This document shows positions 1 to 9,058 of a stretch of 64,000 nt of DNA, in pieces. Made by a program: the position numbers and the translations under genes. Position 1 is the stretch's first letter, and each line of letters opens with the position of its first letter. The notes under the pieces are model-generated. The model saw only the letters and a program-made list of their open reading frames with translations. It had not been told where the DNA came from and searched no databases. Location of the stretch: positions 347,292 to 411,291 of the forward strand of contig JAAEZD010000002.1 of NCBI GenBank assembly GCA_018223035.1, written 5' to 3'. The stretch is from Heliomarina sp018223035. Lineage in GTDB: Bacteria; Pseudomonadota; Alphaproteobacteria; Rhodobacterales; Rhodobacteraceae.

Positions 1-10
1 GAGAAGACAT

Positions 11-433
11 ATGAATTCTCAGACTTCGGCGGATTTAGCCGCCTTCGCACTGCGCGTCAGCACCGGTATCCTCTTTGTTGCCCACGGCTTGATGAAAGTA
101 CTCGTATTTACTGTTCCAGGTACGGTGGGATATTTCGAAAGCCTCGGACTGCCCGGCTTCCTTGCCTACCTTACGATCTTCGCCGAACTGGCGGGCGGGG
201 CTGCGCTGATCCTAGGGATCGGCACACGAGTCGTATCGCTCGCCCTTATCCCTGTGTTGCTGGGAGCGACCTGGGCACACTCCGGAAATGGCTGGAGCTT
301 TTCCGGCGAAGGCGGCGGCTGGGAATACCCGTTGTTCTGGACCGTGGCACAGGTTGCCGTGGTACTGCTGGGCAGCGGGGCCTATGCTATGCGCGTCCCG
401 GCGCTCGACAAGGCTCTGGGCCAGTTCGCCTGA
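11..433 (+). CDS. DoxX family membrane protein
   Basis: Small integral membrane protein of 140 residues, the normal DoxX length. Hydrophobic stretches at about residues 10-30, 45-65, 70-88 and 105-125 predict four inner-membrane helices; VAHGLMK near residue 23 and AELAGGAAL near 58 look like the family core. DoxX proteins are linked to redox and thiol stress, but the reaction is unsettled. The start ATG follows a GAGAAG purine run. The next gene, 66 bases downstream on the same strand, is a LigB-type dioxygenase, so the two probably form a small operon. Family call is good; role is inference. Confidence 0.85.
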   Translation: MNSQTSADLAAFALRVSTGILFVAHGLMKVLVFTVPGTVGYFESLGLPGFLAYLTIFAELAGGAALILGIGTRVVSLALIPVLLGATWAHSGNGWSFSGEGGGWEYPLFWTVAQVAVVLLGSGAYAMRVPALDKALGQFA

Positions 434-499
434 GAAGACCACAAAATGGAATACCGGGACTGCGCAACCGCGGTCCCGCATAGCCAAGGGGACAAGAAA

Positions 500-1324
500 A
501 TGAGCACCAGGCAAACATTGAACGACCTTTCCGAACGGCTCTCCCTTTCCGACAGAATGCCGGTTCTCTTTCTTGGGCATGGCAGCCCGATGAACGCCAT
601 CGAGGACACCGAATTCAGCAGAGCATGGATCGAGATCGGCAAGACCCTTCCCCGTCCGCAGGCGATACTGGTCGTCTCTGCCCACTGGATCACACGGAAC
701 ACCACCCTCGTGGATGTCTCTGCGATGCCGCGCACGATCCATGATTTCTATGGCTTTCCAGACGCCCTTTACGAACAGCGATACGACGCACAGGGCAATC
801 CAGAACTGGCCCGCGAAGTTGCCACCCTGCTGGCCAGCCATCATGCGGAAACCGATGACACTTGGGGGCTGGATCACGGCGCATGGACCGTCCTCAAGTT
901 CCTGTTCCCGGACGCCGATGTTCCGGTATTTCAGCTTTCCATCGACATGTCGAAGGACCTCGACTACCAGCTTGAGATCGGCAAATTGCTGTCGTCGCTG
1001 CGGGATCGTGGTGTGCTGATCCTCGGCTCGGGCAACGTCGTGCACAACCTTCGCGCAATGCGCCCCGGCGGCAGACCGCAGGATTTCGCGCTCGAATTCG
1101 ACAGCCTGTTTGCGGATCGCCTTGCCCAGCGCGATTTTGACACGCTGGCTGATCGCAAGGGACTTGGTTCGCTTTTGACGATGGCCCACCCGTCGGTGGA
1201 TCACTACCTTCCGGCCCTGACGGTGGCTGGTGCATCCAACGACCGAGATGCGCTGACCTTCATGACCGACTCCATCGACCTCGGGTCCGTGTCCATGCGA
1301 TCCTTCCTGTTTCACGCGACTTGA
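500..1324 (+). CDS. ygiD: 4,5-DOPA-extradiol-dioxygenase-like protein (LigB superfamily)
   Basis: Predicted cytoplasmic class III extradiol ring-cleavage dioxygenase of 274 residues, like E. coli YgiD. Metal and catalytic histidines sit in the expected motifs: FLGHGSPMNA near the N-terminus, VVSAHW, LDHGAWTVL in the middle and GSGNVVHNLR late. The family opens catechol-type rings with a non-haem metal; the natural substrate here is unknown. I chose the ATG at 500 because AAGGGGA lies just upstream; an in-frame ATG at 446 would add 18 residues not resembling the family. It follows the DoxX gene and converges on a GntR gene 31 bases away. Confidence 0.85.
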   Translation: MSTRQTLNDLSERLSLSDRMPVLFLGHGSPMNAIEDTEFSRAWIEIGKTLPRPQAILVVSAHWITRNTTLVDVSAMPRTIHDFYGFPDALYEQRYDAQGNPELAREVATLLASHHAETDDTWGLDHGAWTVLKFLFPDADVPVFQLSIDMSKDLDYQLEIGKLLSSLRDRGVLILGSGNVVHNLRAMRPGGRPQDFALEFDSLFADRLAQRDFDTLADRKGLGSLLTMAHPSVDHYLPALTVAGASNDRDALTFMTDSIDLGSVSMRSFLFHAT

Positions 1325-1355
1325 TCAAAGCGCGTGAACGGCAGACAAGAACGTC

Positions 1356-2048
1356 TTAGGCGACGCTGAAACGCCCGGACTGCATGATATAGTCGACACC
1401 ACCCTGCACGTGTCTTGTCAATAACTCGACGGCGTCATCTGCTTTTCGCTCGATGACAAGATCTCGCAGTCTTTCGTGCTCTTCCACGACTGTTTTTCCA
1501 CGGAAAGGAAGCGCGAGCATGTGGTAGCGCGCAAGCCTGTCGTAGATCGAGGAATACGTGCGCATCAGAACTCTCTGACCGCAGGCAGACATCATCGCAT
1601 AGTGAAACCCCCAGTCGAATGAGACCCAATTCAGGTCACCGGGGGTCTTTCCCTCTATCAAATCGCGCTCGACGGAGGAAAGCTTGTACTGGGCTGCGAC
1701 GATACCAGCTTCCCACTCGACGTCTCCGCTCACAATCGACTCTCTCAATGCGTGAGTTTCGAGCAACGTGCGCATCCGCGCGAGGTCGTGAAGTTCGGCC
1801 TCGTTGATCGGTGCCACACGAAAGCCGCGCTGCCCTTCCGCAGAGACTAGTTCTTCCACAGCCAGACGGTTCAATATCTCGCGCAAGGTGGTCACACTCG
1901 CGCGGTAGACCTCTTTCATGCGCTCCAGTTTAAGTTTTTCATCCGGAGCCAACCGGCCATGAATGATATCAGAGCGTATCCGGCGATAGGCCGTATCACC
2001 GATCGTATCACCCTGACGTTCGTCAGTATCGAAGCGAATTATTTTCAT
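1356..2048 (-). CDS. GntR family transcriptional regulator, FCD type
   Basis: Regulator of 230 residues. An N-terminal winged helix-turn-helix (about residues 15-80, with the GDTAYRRIRSDII entry helix and the TLREILNRL recognition region) is followed by an all-helical FCD ligand domain (about 90-220) with the HALRESI and WGFHYAMM stretches that carry metal/ligand residues in FadR-C proteins. ATG at 2048 has GAAGG 12 bases upstream; a TTG three codons earlier is less likely. It lies downstream of the cox genes on the same strand, 117 bases away, and converges on ygiD. FCD regulators usually sense small carboxylates; the target is not evident. Confidence 0.85.
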   Translation of the reverse strand: MKIIRFDTDERQGDTIGDTAYRRIRSDIIHGRLAPDEKLKLERMKEVYRASVTTLREILNRLAVEELVSAEGQRGFRVAPINEAELHDLARMRTLLETHALRESIVSGDVEWEAGIVAAQYKLSSVERDLIEGKTPGDLNWVSFDWGFHYAMMSACGQRVLMRTYSSIYDRLARYHMLALPFRGKTVVEEHERLRDLVIERKADDAVELLTRHVQGGVDYIMQSGRFSVA

Positions 2049-2165
2049 ATCTAACAAGTACCTTCACCGCCGCGCCAAGGAAACTGGAAACAGCTGGTGC
2101 GCGGTTTGCAGTTTGACAGATCATCCTGTTTGATGATGGGTAACGTATGCACGTTGCGGCATCGG

Positions 2166-2972
2166 CTATGTAGTCTTTTCGACCCCGTCCATTCGATCTC
2201 CCGGTGCGCGACGAATTTGAACGAGCTCCGCAAGAATTGCCAGCGCGATCTCTCGTGCCGTGACAGCTCCGATGTCCAGCCCGGCCGGAGCGCGGACCGC
2301 GTCGATTTTTGCCCGTTCGATACCCTGCGCTTCTAGGCGCGTGGCGAGCGATGCGAACTTGCGGTGACTGCCTACAAAGGAAATATGCTCGGATTGCGTG
2401 CCTAACGCCTGTTCCAATGCATGCATATCGCCCTGTCCTTGCGTAGCGATGACAATCGCGCGGCGGTTGTTCGACGAGGAGGCCAGCGGCGCGTCGGGCG
2501 TGACTGCACGGACCGTCCAGTCGAACCCTCCGGCCAGATCGGCAAGCGCCGTTGCGACGGGCGAGGTTCCAAAGATCACGACTTCGGGTTGCGGCATGCA
2601 GGGTTCGACGAATATCTCGATGAAGCCTTCCGAGGGACAGCCATTTCGGGCGTAGCTGATACCATCGGCGCTTTCCCCCGCGACACGCCCCTCGCTTTTC
2701 AAAACGGCCTCGGGCGCGACGGAAACAAGATGCGGGCGTCTTTCGCTCAGGGCGCGCAGCGCAGCGTCGCGCACTGCACCGCGAATGCACCCGCCGCCGA
2801 GAAATCCGTGCAGGATCGAGCCGTCCTGACGCAGCAGCGCCCGGGCGCCGGGCTTGGCGGCGGTGGGGCCCGACGTCCGAACAATTGTGGCGATCACAAA
2901 CGGTACATTATCCGTACACAAGCCGTACATCGCTCGTGTCATTTCTTCGTCCATCACCGGTGTTGGGATCAT
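2166..2972 (-). CDS. coxF: XdhC/CoxF family molybdenum hydroxylase maturation protein
   Basis: Protein of 268 residues with an N-terminal XdhC-CoxI domain (TSGPTAAKPGARALL, GFLGGGCI) and a C-terminal Rossmann-like domain (VVIFGTSPVATALADLA). XdhC proteins bind and deliver or sulfurate the molybdenum cofactor of xanthine-dehydrogenase-type enzymes; in Afipia (Oligotropha) carboxidovorans CoxF acts with CoxD and CoxE in building the Cu-S-Mo site of CO dehydrogenase. Its ATG overlaps the stop of coxE by 4 bases, so it is translationally coupled at the end of coxCMSLDEF. Gene name rests on position; coxI is a paralogue. Confidence 0.82.
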   Translation of the reverse strand: MIPTPVMDEEMTRAMYGLCTDNVPFVIATIVRTSGPTAAKPGARALLRQDGSILHGFLGGGCIRGAVRDAALRALSERRPHLVSVAPEAVLKSEGRVAGESADGISYARNGCPSEGFIEIFVEPCMPQPEVVIFGTSPVATALADLAGGFDWTVRAVTPDAPLASSSNNRRAIVIATQGQGDMHALEQALGTQSEHISFVGSHRKFASLATRLEAQGIERAKIDAVRAPAGLDIGAVTAREIALAILAELVQIRRAPGDRMDGVEKTT

Positions 2973-4150
2973 ATCCGTGCAAGGTCCCCTTCAAGGTTGA
3001 CCAGATCGGCCAGCGTGTTTGCCGCGCGAAAGAGATCAAGATACGGAAGGGCAGCGCGCATGCTTTGCGCGGTCGGCGCATAGCTCTCCCAGCCTTTGAG
3101 CGGGTTCAGCCAGATCACGCTGCCGCCGCGCTTGCGCAGGCGGGCGAGCGCTTCGCTCAGCATCTCGGGCGGTTCCGTGTCGTAGCCATCGGACAAAATC
3201 AGCACGACAGTTCGTCCGTCAACGATGCGCCTTGCTGGCCCCTTGGCAAACTCGCCAATACTCGCGCCTATGCGCGAGCCGCCCGCAAAGCCATCCGCCA
3301 TCAGCGACATGCGCGCCAGCGCGCGCAAGGCGTCCTTGTCGCGCAGGGCCTCGGTGATGCGAACCAGCCTTGTGTGGAACAGGTAGGCGTCCGCTCGCGG
3401 GTCGGCGCGCATCAGACCGGCGAGAAAGGCGAGGTACACTTTCGAATAAACGCTCATCGACCCGGAGACGTCACATAGCGCGATAATCCTGCGGCTGCGG
3501 TCAGGGCGGGCCTTGCGCGGCAGAACGACCGGCTCTCCGCCGGTGGCAAGGCTAAGGCGAATGAGCTTTCGGAAATGCAACCGGCTGCCGCGATTGGCTG
3601 CCTTGCGGCGGCGCGACCGTCGATCCCGCATCGCCGCGCCCAAGCGTTCGGCAACGCGGGTAGCTTCTTCGATCTCGGCCGGGGTCACAAGTTCACGCAG
3701 ATCCTTGCGCATCCGGTTGGTAACATCACTAGCGATCAGCTTGCCTGTGCCCTGCCCGGCGGTCTCGCCACCGCGATCCCCGGGCGAATTGGGTGTGCCC
3801 GCTCCGGCGCCTGATCCAGTTGCGGCCGGACGAGAGGAATGCACATCCCTGTTCATGCGCCGCGACAAGGTTGGCGTGACCTTGCGCTTAACGCGGCCAC
3901 CGTTCAGCCAGTAGGCATCGAACAGATCGTCAAATCGCTCCGCCTCATCCTTACAACCAGTGCAGATCGCTTTCAGCGCCAGCCGGTTTTCATTCACATG
4001 CGCCGCGCGGACATGGGTCAAGGCCGTCAGGGCAAGTTCAGCCTCGGCAACACCAAGGCGCAATCCATTTTCGCGCAGATGCGCGATAAAGCCACCGACC
4101 CGCGCAACCGTGCCGGGGTCGCGGCCAGCAAAACGGGTGACCCGACTCAT
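2969..4150 (-). CDS. coxE: CoxE-type von Willebrand factor A domain protein
   Basis: Protein of 393 residues. The C-terminal half is a VWA domain with a complete MIDAS: DVSGSMS (near residue 230), a following threonine/serine region and LILSDGYDTE. The N-terminal half is the helical, arginine-rich CoxE region. CoxE works with the AAA+ ATPase CoxD in post-translational insertion of copper/sulfur into the CODH active site. Start and stop overlap its neighbours coxD and coxF by 4 bases each, indicating a single transcription and translation unit. Confidence 0.88.
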   Translation of the reverse strand: MSRVTRFAGRDPGTVARVGGFIAHLRENGLRLGVAEAELALTALTHVRAAHVNENRLALKAICTGCKDEAERFDDLFDAYWLNGGRVKRKVTPTLSRRMNRDVHSSRPAATGSGAGAGTPNSPGDRGGETAGQGTGKLIASDVTNRMRKDLRELVTPAEIEEATRVAERLGAAMRDRRSRRRKAANRGSRLHFRKLIRLSLATGGEPVVLPRKARPDRSRRIIALCDVSGSMSVYSKVYLAFLAGLMRADPRADAYLFHTRLVRITEALRDKDALRALARMSLMADGFAGGSRIGASIGEFAKGPARRIVDGRTVVLILSDGYDTEPPEMLSEALARLRKRGGSVIWLNPLKGWESYAPTAQSMRAALPYLDLFRAANTLADLVNLEGDLARI

Positions 4151-5022
4151 GCGGCGCGCCCAGCCAGACGCTGTGCGACCTCGGTCGTGATCGCTGCTTG
4201 ATCGGATTGGGTTTTGAGCAAAGTTGTCAGAGTATTCTGGAGAACCGCCGGATCATTGGTAAGATCCGCCACGCCGAGCCCCACCAGCGCAGCGGCGAAA
4301 TCCAGCATCTCGGCAACGCCCGGTGTCTTTTCCAGCTCTTCCTCGCGCAGTTTGCGCACGAAACCGATGATCTGGTCTGCGAGATGGGCCTCGACCTTGG
4401 GCAGACGACTGCGCAGGATTTCGATTTCTGCGACAGGGTTGGGATAGTCGACATAGGTGTAAAGACAGCGCCGACGCAGCGCGTCCGACAGGTCGCGCGT
4501 GCCATTCGACGTCAGGACCACAACGGGTCGCGTAGTCGCTGTGATCGTGCCAAGTTCGGGAACGGTGATCTGGAAATCGGCCAGCACTTCAAGCAGGTAG
4601 GCTTCAAATTCCTCGTCTGCCCGGTCGATTTCATCGATCAGCAGAACCGGTGATTTTTCCTGACGGATCGCGGCGAGCAGAGGACGTTCCAGAAGAAATT
4701 CCTCGATGAAAAGCCGGTCTTCGATCTGGGTGCCGCTTTCGCCCGACCCCGAGGCTGCACGTATCGACAATAGCTGGCGTTGATAGTTCCACTCATAGAT
4801 CGCCTGCGCGGCGTCCAAGCCTTCGTAGCATTGAAGACGGATCAGCCGGGTATCGAGCACATCGGCCAGCACTCTCGCAACTTCGGTCTTTCCAACGCCC
4901 GCCGCTCCTTCGAGCAGGATCGGGCGTTGCAGCGACAACGCCAGATGCAGAGCCACGGAAAGATCATCAGCCGCGACATAGCCCTGCTGTGCCATCCTGT
5001 GCTGAAGTTCGCTCCAATCCAT
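4147..5022 (-). CDS. coxD: CoxD-type MoxR AAA+ ATPase
   Basis: AAA+ ATPase of the MoxR family, 291 residues. Walker A is GAAGVGKT (about residues 38-45), Walker B LLIDEIDRAD (about 126-135), sensor 1 VVLTSNGTRD and an arginine-finger region ALRRRCLY. In the cox system CoxD is a chaperone-like ATPase needed to assemble the bimetallic Cu-Mo centre of CO dehydrogenase. It starts 112 bases after coxL and overlaps coxE by 4 bases; MoxR ATPase plus VWA protein is a classic pair. Confidence 0.9.
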   Translation of the reverse strand: MDWSELQHRMAQQGYVAADDLSVALHLALSLQRPILLEGAAGVGKTEVARVLADVLDTRLIRLQCYEGLDAAQAIYEWNYQRQLLSIRAASGSGESGTQIEDRLFIEEFLLERPLLAAIRQEKSPVLLIDEIDRADEEFEAYLLEVLADFQITVPELGTITATTRPVVVLTSNGTRDLSDALRRRCLYTYVDYPNPVAEIEILRSRLPKVEAHLADQIIGFVRKLREEELEKTPGVAEMLDFAAALVGLGVADLTNDPAVLQNTLTTLLKTQSDQAAITTEVAQRLAGRAA

Positions 5023-5134
5023 TCTTTTGCCTTTTGCAGCCGCGTTTCGTTTGATCGGGGGGCCGTGACCCTACCTGTAGATGTGACGCCCCCCCTGCGG
5101 TTTGCGCGATCCCCCTTGACCGCGCGTCCCAACC

Positions 5135-7555
5135 TTACTTGTGCAGTCCCAGACCCTGCGCCGTCTGCCAGATGCGCCAGTGATCGTGCGGCATGTTGCT
5201 ATGTCGCAGGCCAAAGGCGCGGAAGGCATCCATCACCGCATTCGAGAAGCACGGCACGCCGCCCACATGCGGGCTTTCGCCGACGCCCTTGGCGCCTATC
5301 GGGTGATGCGGACTGGGGGTGACGGTGTGATCGGTTTCGTAATTCGGCACTTCCCAGGCTGTTGGCAGGAAGAAATCCATCAGCGTGCCGGTTTTGACGT
5401 TGCCCATATCGTCATAGGCGATTTCCTGTCCCAGCGCGACGGCCAGCGCCTCGGTCAAGCCACCGTGGATCTGGCCTTCGATCACCATCGGGTTGATGCG
5501 AGTGCCGCAATCGTCCAGCGCATAGAAACGGCGGATCGTCGGCACACCGGTATCGACGTCGATGTCCATCACGCAGACATAAGCGCCGAAGGGATAGGTC
5601 ATGTTGGGCGGGTCGTAATAGCTGACCGCCTCGAGCCCCGGCTCGATGCCCGGAATGGCCTGATTGTAGGCGGCATAGGCGATTTCGGTCATGGTCTTGA
5701 ACCGCTCGGGCGCGCCTTTGACCACGAAACGGTCGACGTCGAATTCCACGTCATCGTCATGCACTTCGAGCAGGTAGGCCGCGATCATCTGCGCCTTGGC
5801 GCGGATCTTGCGCCCGGCCATCGCGGTGGCCGCCCCGGCGACCGGGGTCGAGCGCGAGCCATAGGTGCCAAGACCATAGGGCGCGGTGTCGGTGTCGCCT
5901 TCTTCAATCGTGATGCTGTCAGCGGGGATGCCGATTTCCGAGGCAAGGATCTGGGCGAATGTCGTTGCGTGCCCCTGCCCCTGACTGATCGTGCCGAGCC
6001 GGGCGATGGCACTGCCGGTGGGATGGATGCGGATTTCGCAACTGTCGAACATGCCCATGCCAAGGATGTCGCAGTTCTTGACCGGACCCGCCCCGACGAT
6101 CTCGGTAAAGAAGGCCAGACCGATCCCCATGAGCGAGCGGGTTTCGCCCTGTTTGAAGGCAGTGACCCGTTCCGCCTGTTCGCGACGCAGGCCTTCGTAA
6201 TCGACGGCTTTCAGCGCCTTGTCCCAAGCGGTGTGGTAGTCGCCGCTGTCATATTCCCAGCCCAGCGCCGACTGATAAGGGAATTGCTCCTTGCCGATGA
6301 AATTGATGCGGCGCAACTCGGCTGCGTCCATGTTCAGTTCGATCGCAAGCACTTCGATCATGCGTTCGATGAAATAGACCGCCTCGGTCACGCGGAAGGA
6401 GCAGCGATAGGACACGCCGCCCGGTGCCTTGTTGGTATAGACACCGTCGACGCCAAGGTAAGCGACGGGAATGTCGTAGGAGCCGGTGCAGACGCTCATG
6501 AAACCGGCGGGGAATTTGGTCGGGTCCGCGCAGGCGTCGAAGGCGCCGTGGTCGGCGGTGACGTGACAGTGTAGGCCCGTGATTTTGCCGTCCTTGGTCG
6601 CGCTGATCCGGCCTTTCATCCAGTAGTCGCGGGCGAAGGCGGTGGACATCAGGTTTTCCATGCGATCCTCGACCCATTTGACGGGCATACCGGTCACAAT
6701 GGAGGCAACGATAGAGCAGACATAGCCCGGATAGACGCCGACCTTGTTGCCGAAACCGCCGCCAATGTCCGGAGAAATCACGCGGATGTTGTGCTCTTCG
6801 ATCCCCGAGAGCAGCGAGGCGACGGTGCGCACGACATGTGGCGCCTGAAAGGTGCCGTAAACCGTGAGCTTGCCATTTACCTTGTCCATACTCGCGACCG
6901 AGCCGCAGGTTTCCAGCGGACAGGGATGGGTGCGGTGGTAGTACATGGTTTCCTCGGCCACGACCTCGGCCTCATCCATGACCTGATTGGTGGCCTCTTC
7001 GTCGCCGACCTCCCATGTGAAGATGTGGTTGTGATGCTTGCGGGGCCCATGCGCGCCCGAGGTTTGGCCCGCGAGATCCTCGCGCAGCACGACATCGGAT
7101 TTCAGCGCCTCGAAGGGGTCGGTGATGACGGGAAGGTCTTCGTATTCAACCTCGACCAGTTCCACTGCATCCGCCGCGATATAGCGGTCGGTCGCGACGA
7201 CAAAGGCGACCTCTTGCCCCTGGAACAGCACCTTGCCATCGGCCAGCACCATCTGCTTGTCGCCCGCAAGCGTCGGCATCCAGTGCAGGCTGAGCGGTTC
7301 CAGATCCTTGGCTGTGAGCACCGCGATCACACCGTCGAGCGCCATCGCGGCCTCGGTATTGATCGAGACCACCTTGGCATGGGCATAAGGCGAACGGACG
7401 AAATCGCCGTGCAACATGCCGGGCAGGTTGATGTCGTCGATGTAATTGCCCTTGCCTTGGGTGAAACGCGCATCCTCGACACGTTTACGGGCGCACCCCA
7501 TGCCCTTGAGATTGGCGACACGGTCTTCGCGGGTGAGTTCGACATCGTCTTTCAT
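5135..7555 (-). CDS. coxL: Aerobic carbon monoxide dehydrogenase large subunit, form I
   Basis: Molybdopterin-binding large subunit, 806 residues (normal length), oxidising CO to CO2 at a Mo-S-Cu centre. The form I signature is present as SYRCSFR at residues 382-388, with Cys385 equivalent to the copper-ligand cysteine; the usual first residue is Ala, here Ser. The catalytic glutamate is Glu760 in GAKGVGES. Other cofactor motifs include PDIGGGFGNK (262-271) and SQGQGHATTF. Its start overlaps the coxS stop by 4 bases. Form II (putative) enzymes have AYRGAGR instead, so this is a true CODH by motif. It acts in the cytoplasm, feeding electrons to the respiratory chain. Confidence 0.95.
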   Translation of the reverse strand: MKDDVELTREDRVANLKGMGCARKRVEDARFTQGKGNYIDDINLPGMLHGDFVRSPYAHAKVVSINTEAAMALDGVIAVLTAKDLEPLSLHWMPTLAGDKQMVLADGKVLFQGQEVAFVVATDRYIAADAVELVEVEYEDLPVITDPFEALKSDVVLREDLAGQTSGAHGPRKHHNHIFTWEVGDEEATNQVMDEAEVVAEETMYYHRTHPCPLETCGSVASMDKVNGKLTVYGTFQAPHVVRTVASLLSGIEEHNIRVISPDIGGGFGNKVGVYPGYVCSIVASIVTGMPVKWVEDRMENLMSTAFARDYWMKGRISATKDGKITGLHCHVTADHGAFDACADPTKFPAGFMSVCTGSYDIPVAYLGVDGVYTNKAPGGVSYRCSFRVTEAVYFIERMIEVLAIELNMDAAELRRINFIGKEQFPYQSALGWEYDSGDYHTAWDKALKAVDYEGLRREQAERVTAFKQGETRSLMGIGLAFFTEIVGAGPVKNCDILGMGMFDSCEIRIHPTGSAIARLGTISQGQGHATTFAQILASEIGIPADSITIEEGDTDTAPYGLGTYGSRSTPVAGAATAMAGRKIRAKAQMIAAYLLEVHDDDVEFDVDRFVVKGAPERFKTMTEIAYAAYNQAIPGIEPGLEAVSYYDPPNMTYPFGAYVCVMDIDVDTGVPTIRRFYALDDCGTRINPMVIEGQIHGGLTEALAVALGQEIAYDDMGNVKTGTLMDFFLPTAWEVPNYETDHTVTPSPHHPIGAKGVGESPHVGGVPCFSNAVMDAFRAFGLRHSNMPHDHWRIWQTAQGLGLHK

Positions 7556-8046
7556 TCGGCGGCCTCCTTGGATGCGTTCATCTCACTCGCCGCAGCGAGA
7601 ATGGATTTCACGATGTTCTGATAGCCAGTGCAGCGGCAGATATTGCCGGCCATGCCGAAACGGACTTCCTCCTCGCTCGGGCTTGGGTTTTCCTCGAGCA
7701 GCTTGGCGGCGCGGGTGATCATGCCCGGCGTGCAAAAGCCGCATTGCAGCCCGTGATGTTCGCGAAAGCTTTCCTGCAGCACATGCAGTGCGTCGGGTGT
7801 GCCCAGCCCTTCGATTGTGGTGATCTCGGCCCCGTTCGCCTGACCGATGAACATGGTGCAGGATTTCACCGACTTGCCGTTCAGCGTCACCGTGCAGGCA
7901 CCGCAATGGGAACTGTCGCAGCCAATATGCGGGCCGGTAATCCGAAGCCGTTCGCGCAAGGTATGGATCAGCAATTCGCGCGGCTCGGCGAGGAATTCCT
8001 CGGCCTTTCCGTTCACGGTCAGCTTGATATGCAGTTTCTCTGGCAT
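7552..8046 (-). CDS. coxS: Carbon monoxide dehydrogenase small [2Fe-2S] subunit
   Basis: Iron-sulfur subunit, 164 residues. The plant-type [2Fe-2S] cluster is carried by CDSSHCGACTVTLNG plus a later Cys in KSCTMF; the second, molybdenum-proximal cluster by QCGFCTPGMI and NICRCTGYQNI. Both clusters are complete. It relays electrons from the CoxL molybdenum site to FAD in CoxM. It sits between coxM (13-base gap) and coxL (4-base overlap), the standard M-S-L order. Confidence 0.95.
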   Translation of the reverse strand: MPEKLHIKLTVNGKAEEFLAEPRELLIHTLRERLRITGPHIGCDSSHCGACTVTLNGKSVKSCTMFIGQANGAEITTIEGLGTPDALHVLQESFREHHGLQCGFCTPGMITRAAKLLEENPSPSEEEVRFGMAGNICRCTGYQNIVKSILAAASEMNASKEAAE

Positions 8047-8059
8047 CCTGTTTCCTCCC

Positions 8060-8914
8060 CTATGCGCGCGACCAGGCGCGTTGGATTGCGCGGGTCAGGA
8101 TCGCGCCGGCCACGTGACGCTTGAAGGCCACCGGACCACGGTTGTCTTCGGTCGGGTCGATTTCGTCGAGCATGTAGGCGACGGCGGCCTTGATCGCGGC
8201 GCTGCCGACCTCGGTATCGACCAGCGCGGAACCGGCCGATTGAGACCAGACAGGGACATCGCTGAGATTGGTCATCGCGATCGAGGCCGAGGCGCATCTG
8301 CCGCCGCTCTGCGTGATCTGGACGGCCGCCGCTGCTGTCGCATAATCGCCGATCTTACGTTTCTGCTTTTCATAGGCGTAGCCGCCGGTTGGCGCGGAGA
8401 GGGTGATTTCGGTCAGCACTTCGTCATCGGTGCGTGCCGTCATATAGGCGGCTTCGTAGAATTCACGTGCTGCCACGCTGCGTTCGCCGTCCGGCCCGAC
8501 CAATGTGAACTCCGCATCGAGGCATTGCATCAGGCCGGGCATGTCATTGCCCGGATCGCCATTGGCGAGGTTGCCCCCGACGGTGCCCATGTAGCGGACC
8601 TGCGGATCGGCGATCTGCATCGCGGCTTCGCGCAGGATCGGGGCCGATTGCGCCAGCCCTTCATGCGCGATGATGTCATGCTGAGTGACGAGTGCGCCAA
8701 TACGGATCTTGCCATCGCCGATCGATACTTCCGACATGCCCGGCACATCCTGAAGGTCGATCAGGTGCGGCACCTCGGCCATGCGCAGTTTCATCATCGG
8801 AATGAGACTATGGCCGCCCGCCATCACCCGCCCATCGTCGCCATGTTCCTGTAGCAGGGCCAGAACCCCTGCCATGTCCTTGGGACGATAATAATCGAAA
8901 GCTGCTGGTATCAT
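8060..8914 (-). CDS. coxM: Carbon monoxide dehydrogenase medium FAD-binding subunit
   Basis: Flavoprotein subunit, 284 residues. The FAD motifs of the family are both seen: AGGHSLIPMMKLR (residues 32-44) and TVGGNLANGDPGND (about 110-123). It passes electrons from the iron-sulfur subunit to the quinone pool or another acceptor. First of the three structural genes coxMSL; 144 bases separate it from the upstream coxC regulator, room for a CO-responsive promoter, but I could not recognise one. Confidence 0.93.
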   Translation of the reverse strand: MIPAAFDYYRPKDMAGVLALLQEHGDDGRVMAGGHSLIPMMKLRMAEVPHLIDLQDVPGMSEVSIGDGKIRIGALVTQHDIIAHEGLAQSAPILREAAMQIADPQVRYMGTVGGNLANGDPGNDMPGLMQCLDAEFTLVGPDGERSVAAREFYEAAYMTARTDDEVLTEITLSAPTGGYAYEKQKRKIGDYATAAAAVQITQSGGRCASASIAMTNLSDVPVWSQSAGSALVDTEVGSAAIKAAVAYMLDEIDPTEDNRGPVAFKRHVAGAILTRAIQRAWSRA

Positions 8915-9058
8915 TGCCTTGCCTCCCCGCCTTGCAAATCATCTCGCATTCGGAAGGTGAGCGAAGCCGCAGCTCTTCGCTTGGGAAATTAAATGAAAAA
9001 CAAGGTGTTTTTCACGAAATGCATCTGGCTGAGCGCGAAATGCGAATTCACCGGGAGG

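Noticed and set aside
212..1315. 367-codon minus-strand open frame
   Set aside because: Antisense to the DoxX and dioxygenase genes; no family features.
5141..6574. Long plus-strand open frame (477 codons) within the coxL region
   Set aside because: It is the antisense of coxL, whose motifs and neighbours are unambiguous; the product is low-complexity His/Arg/Gly sequence without a family.
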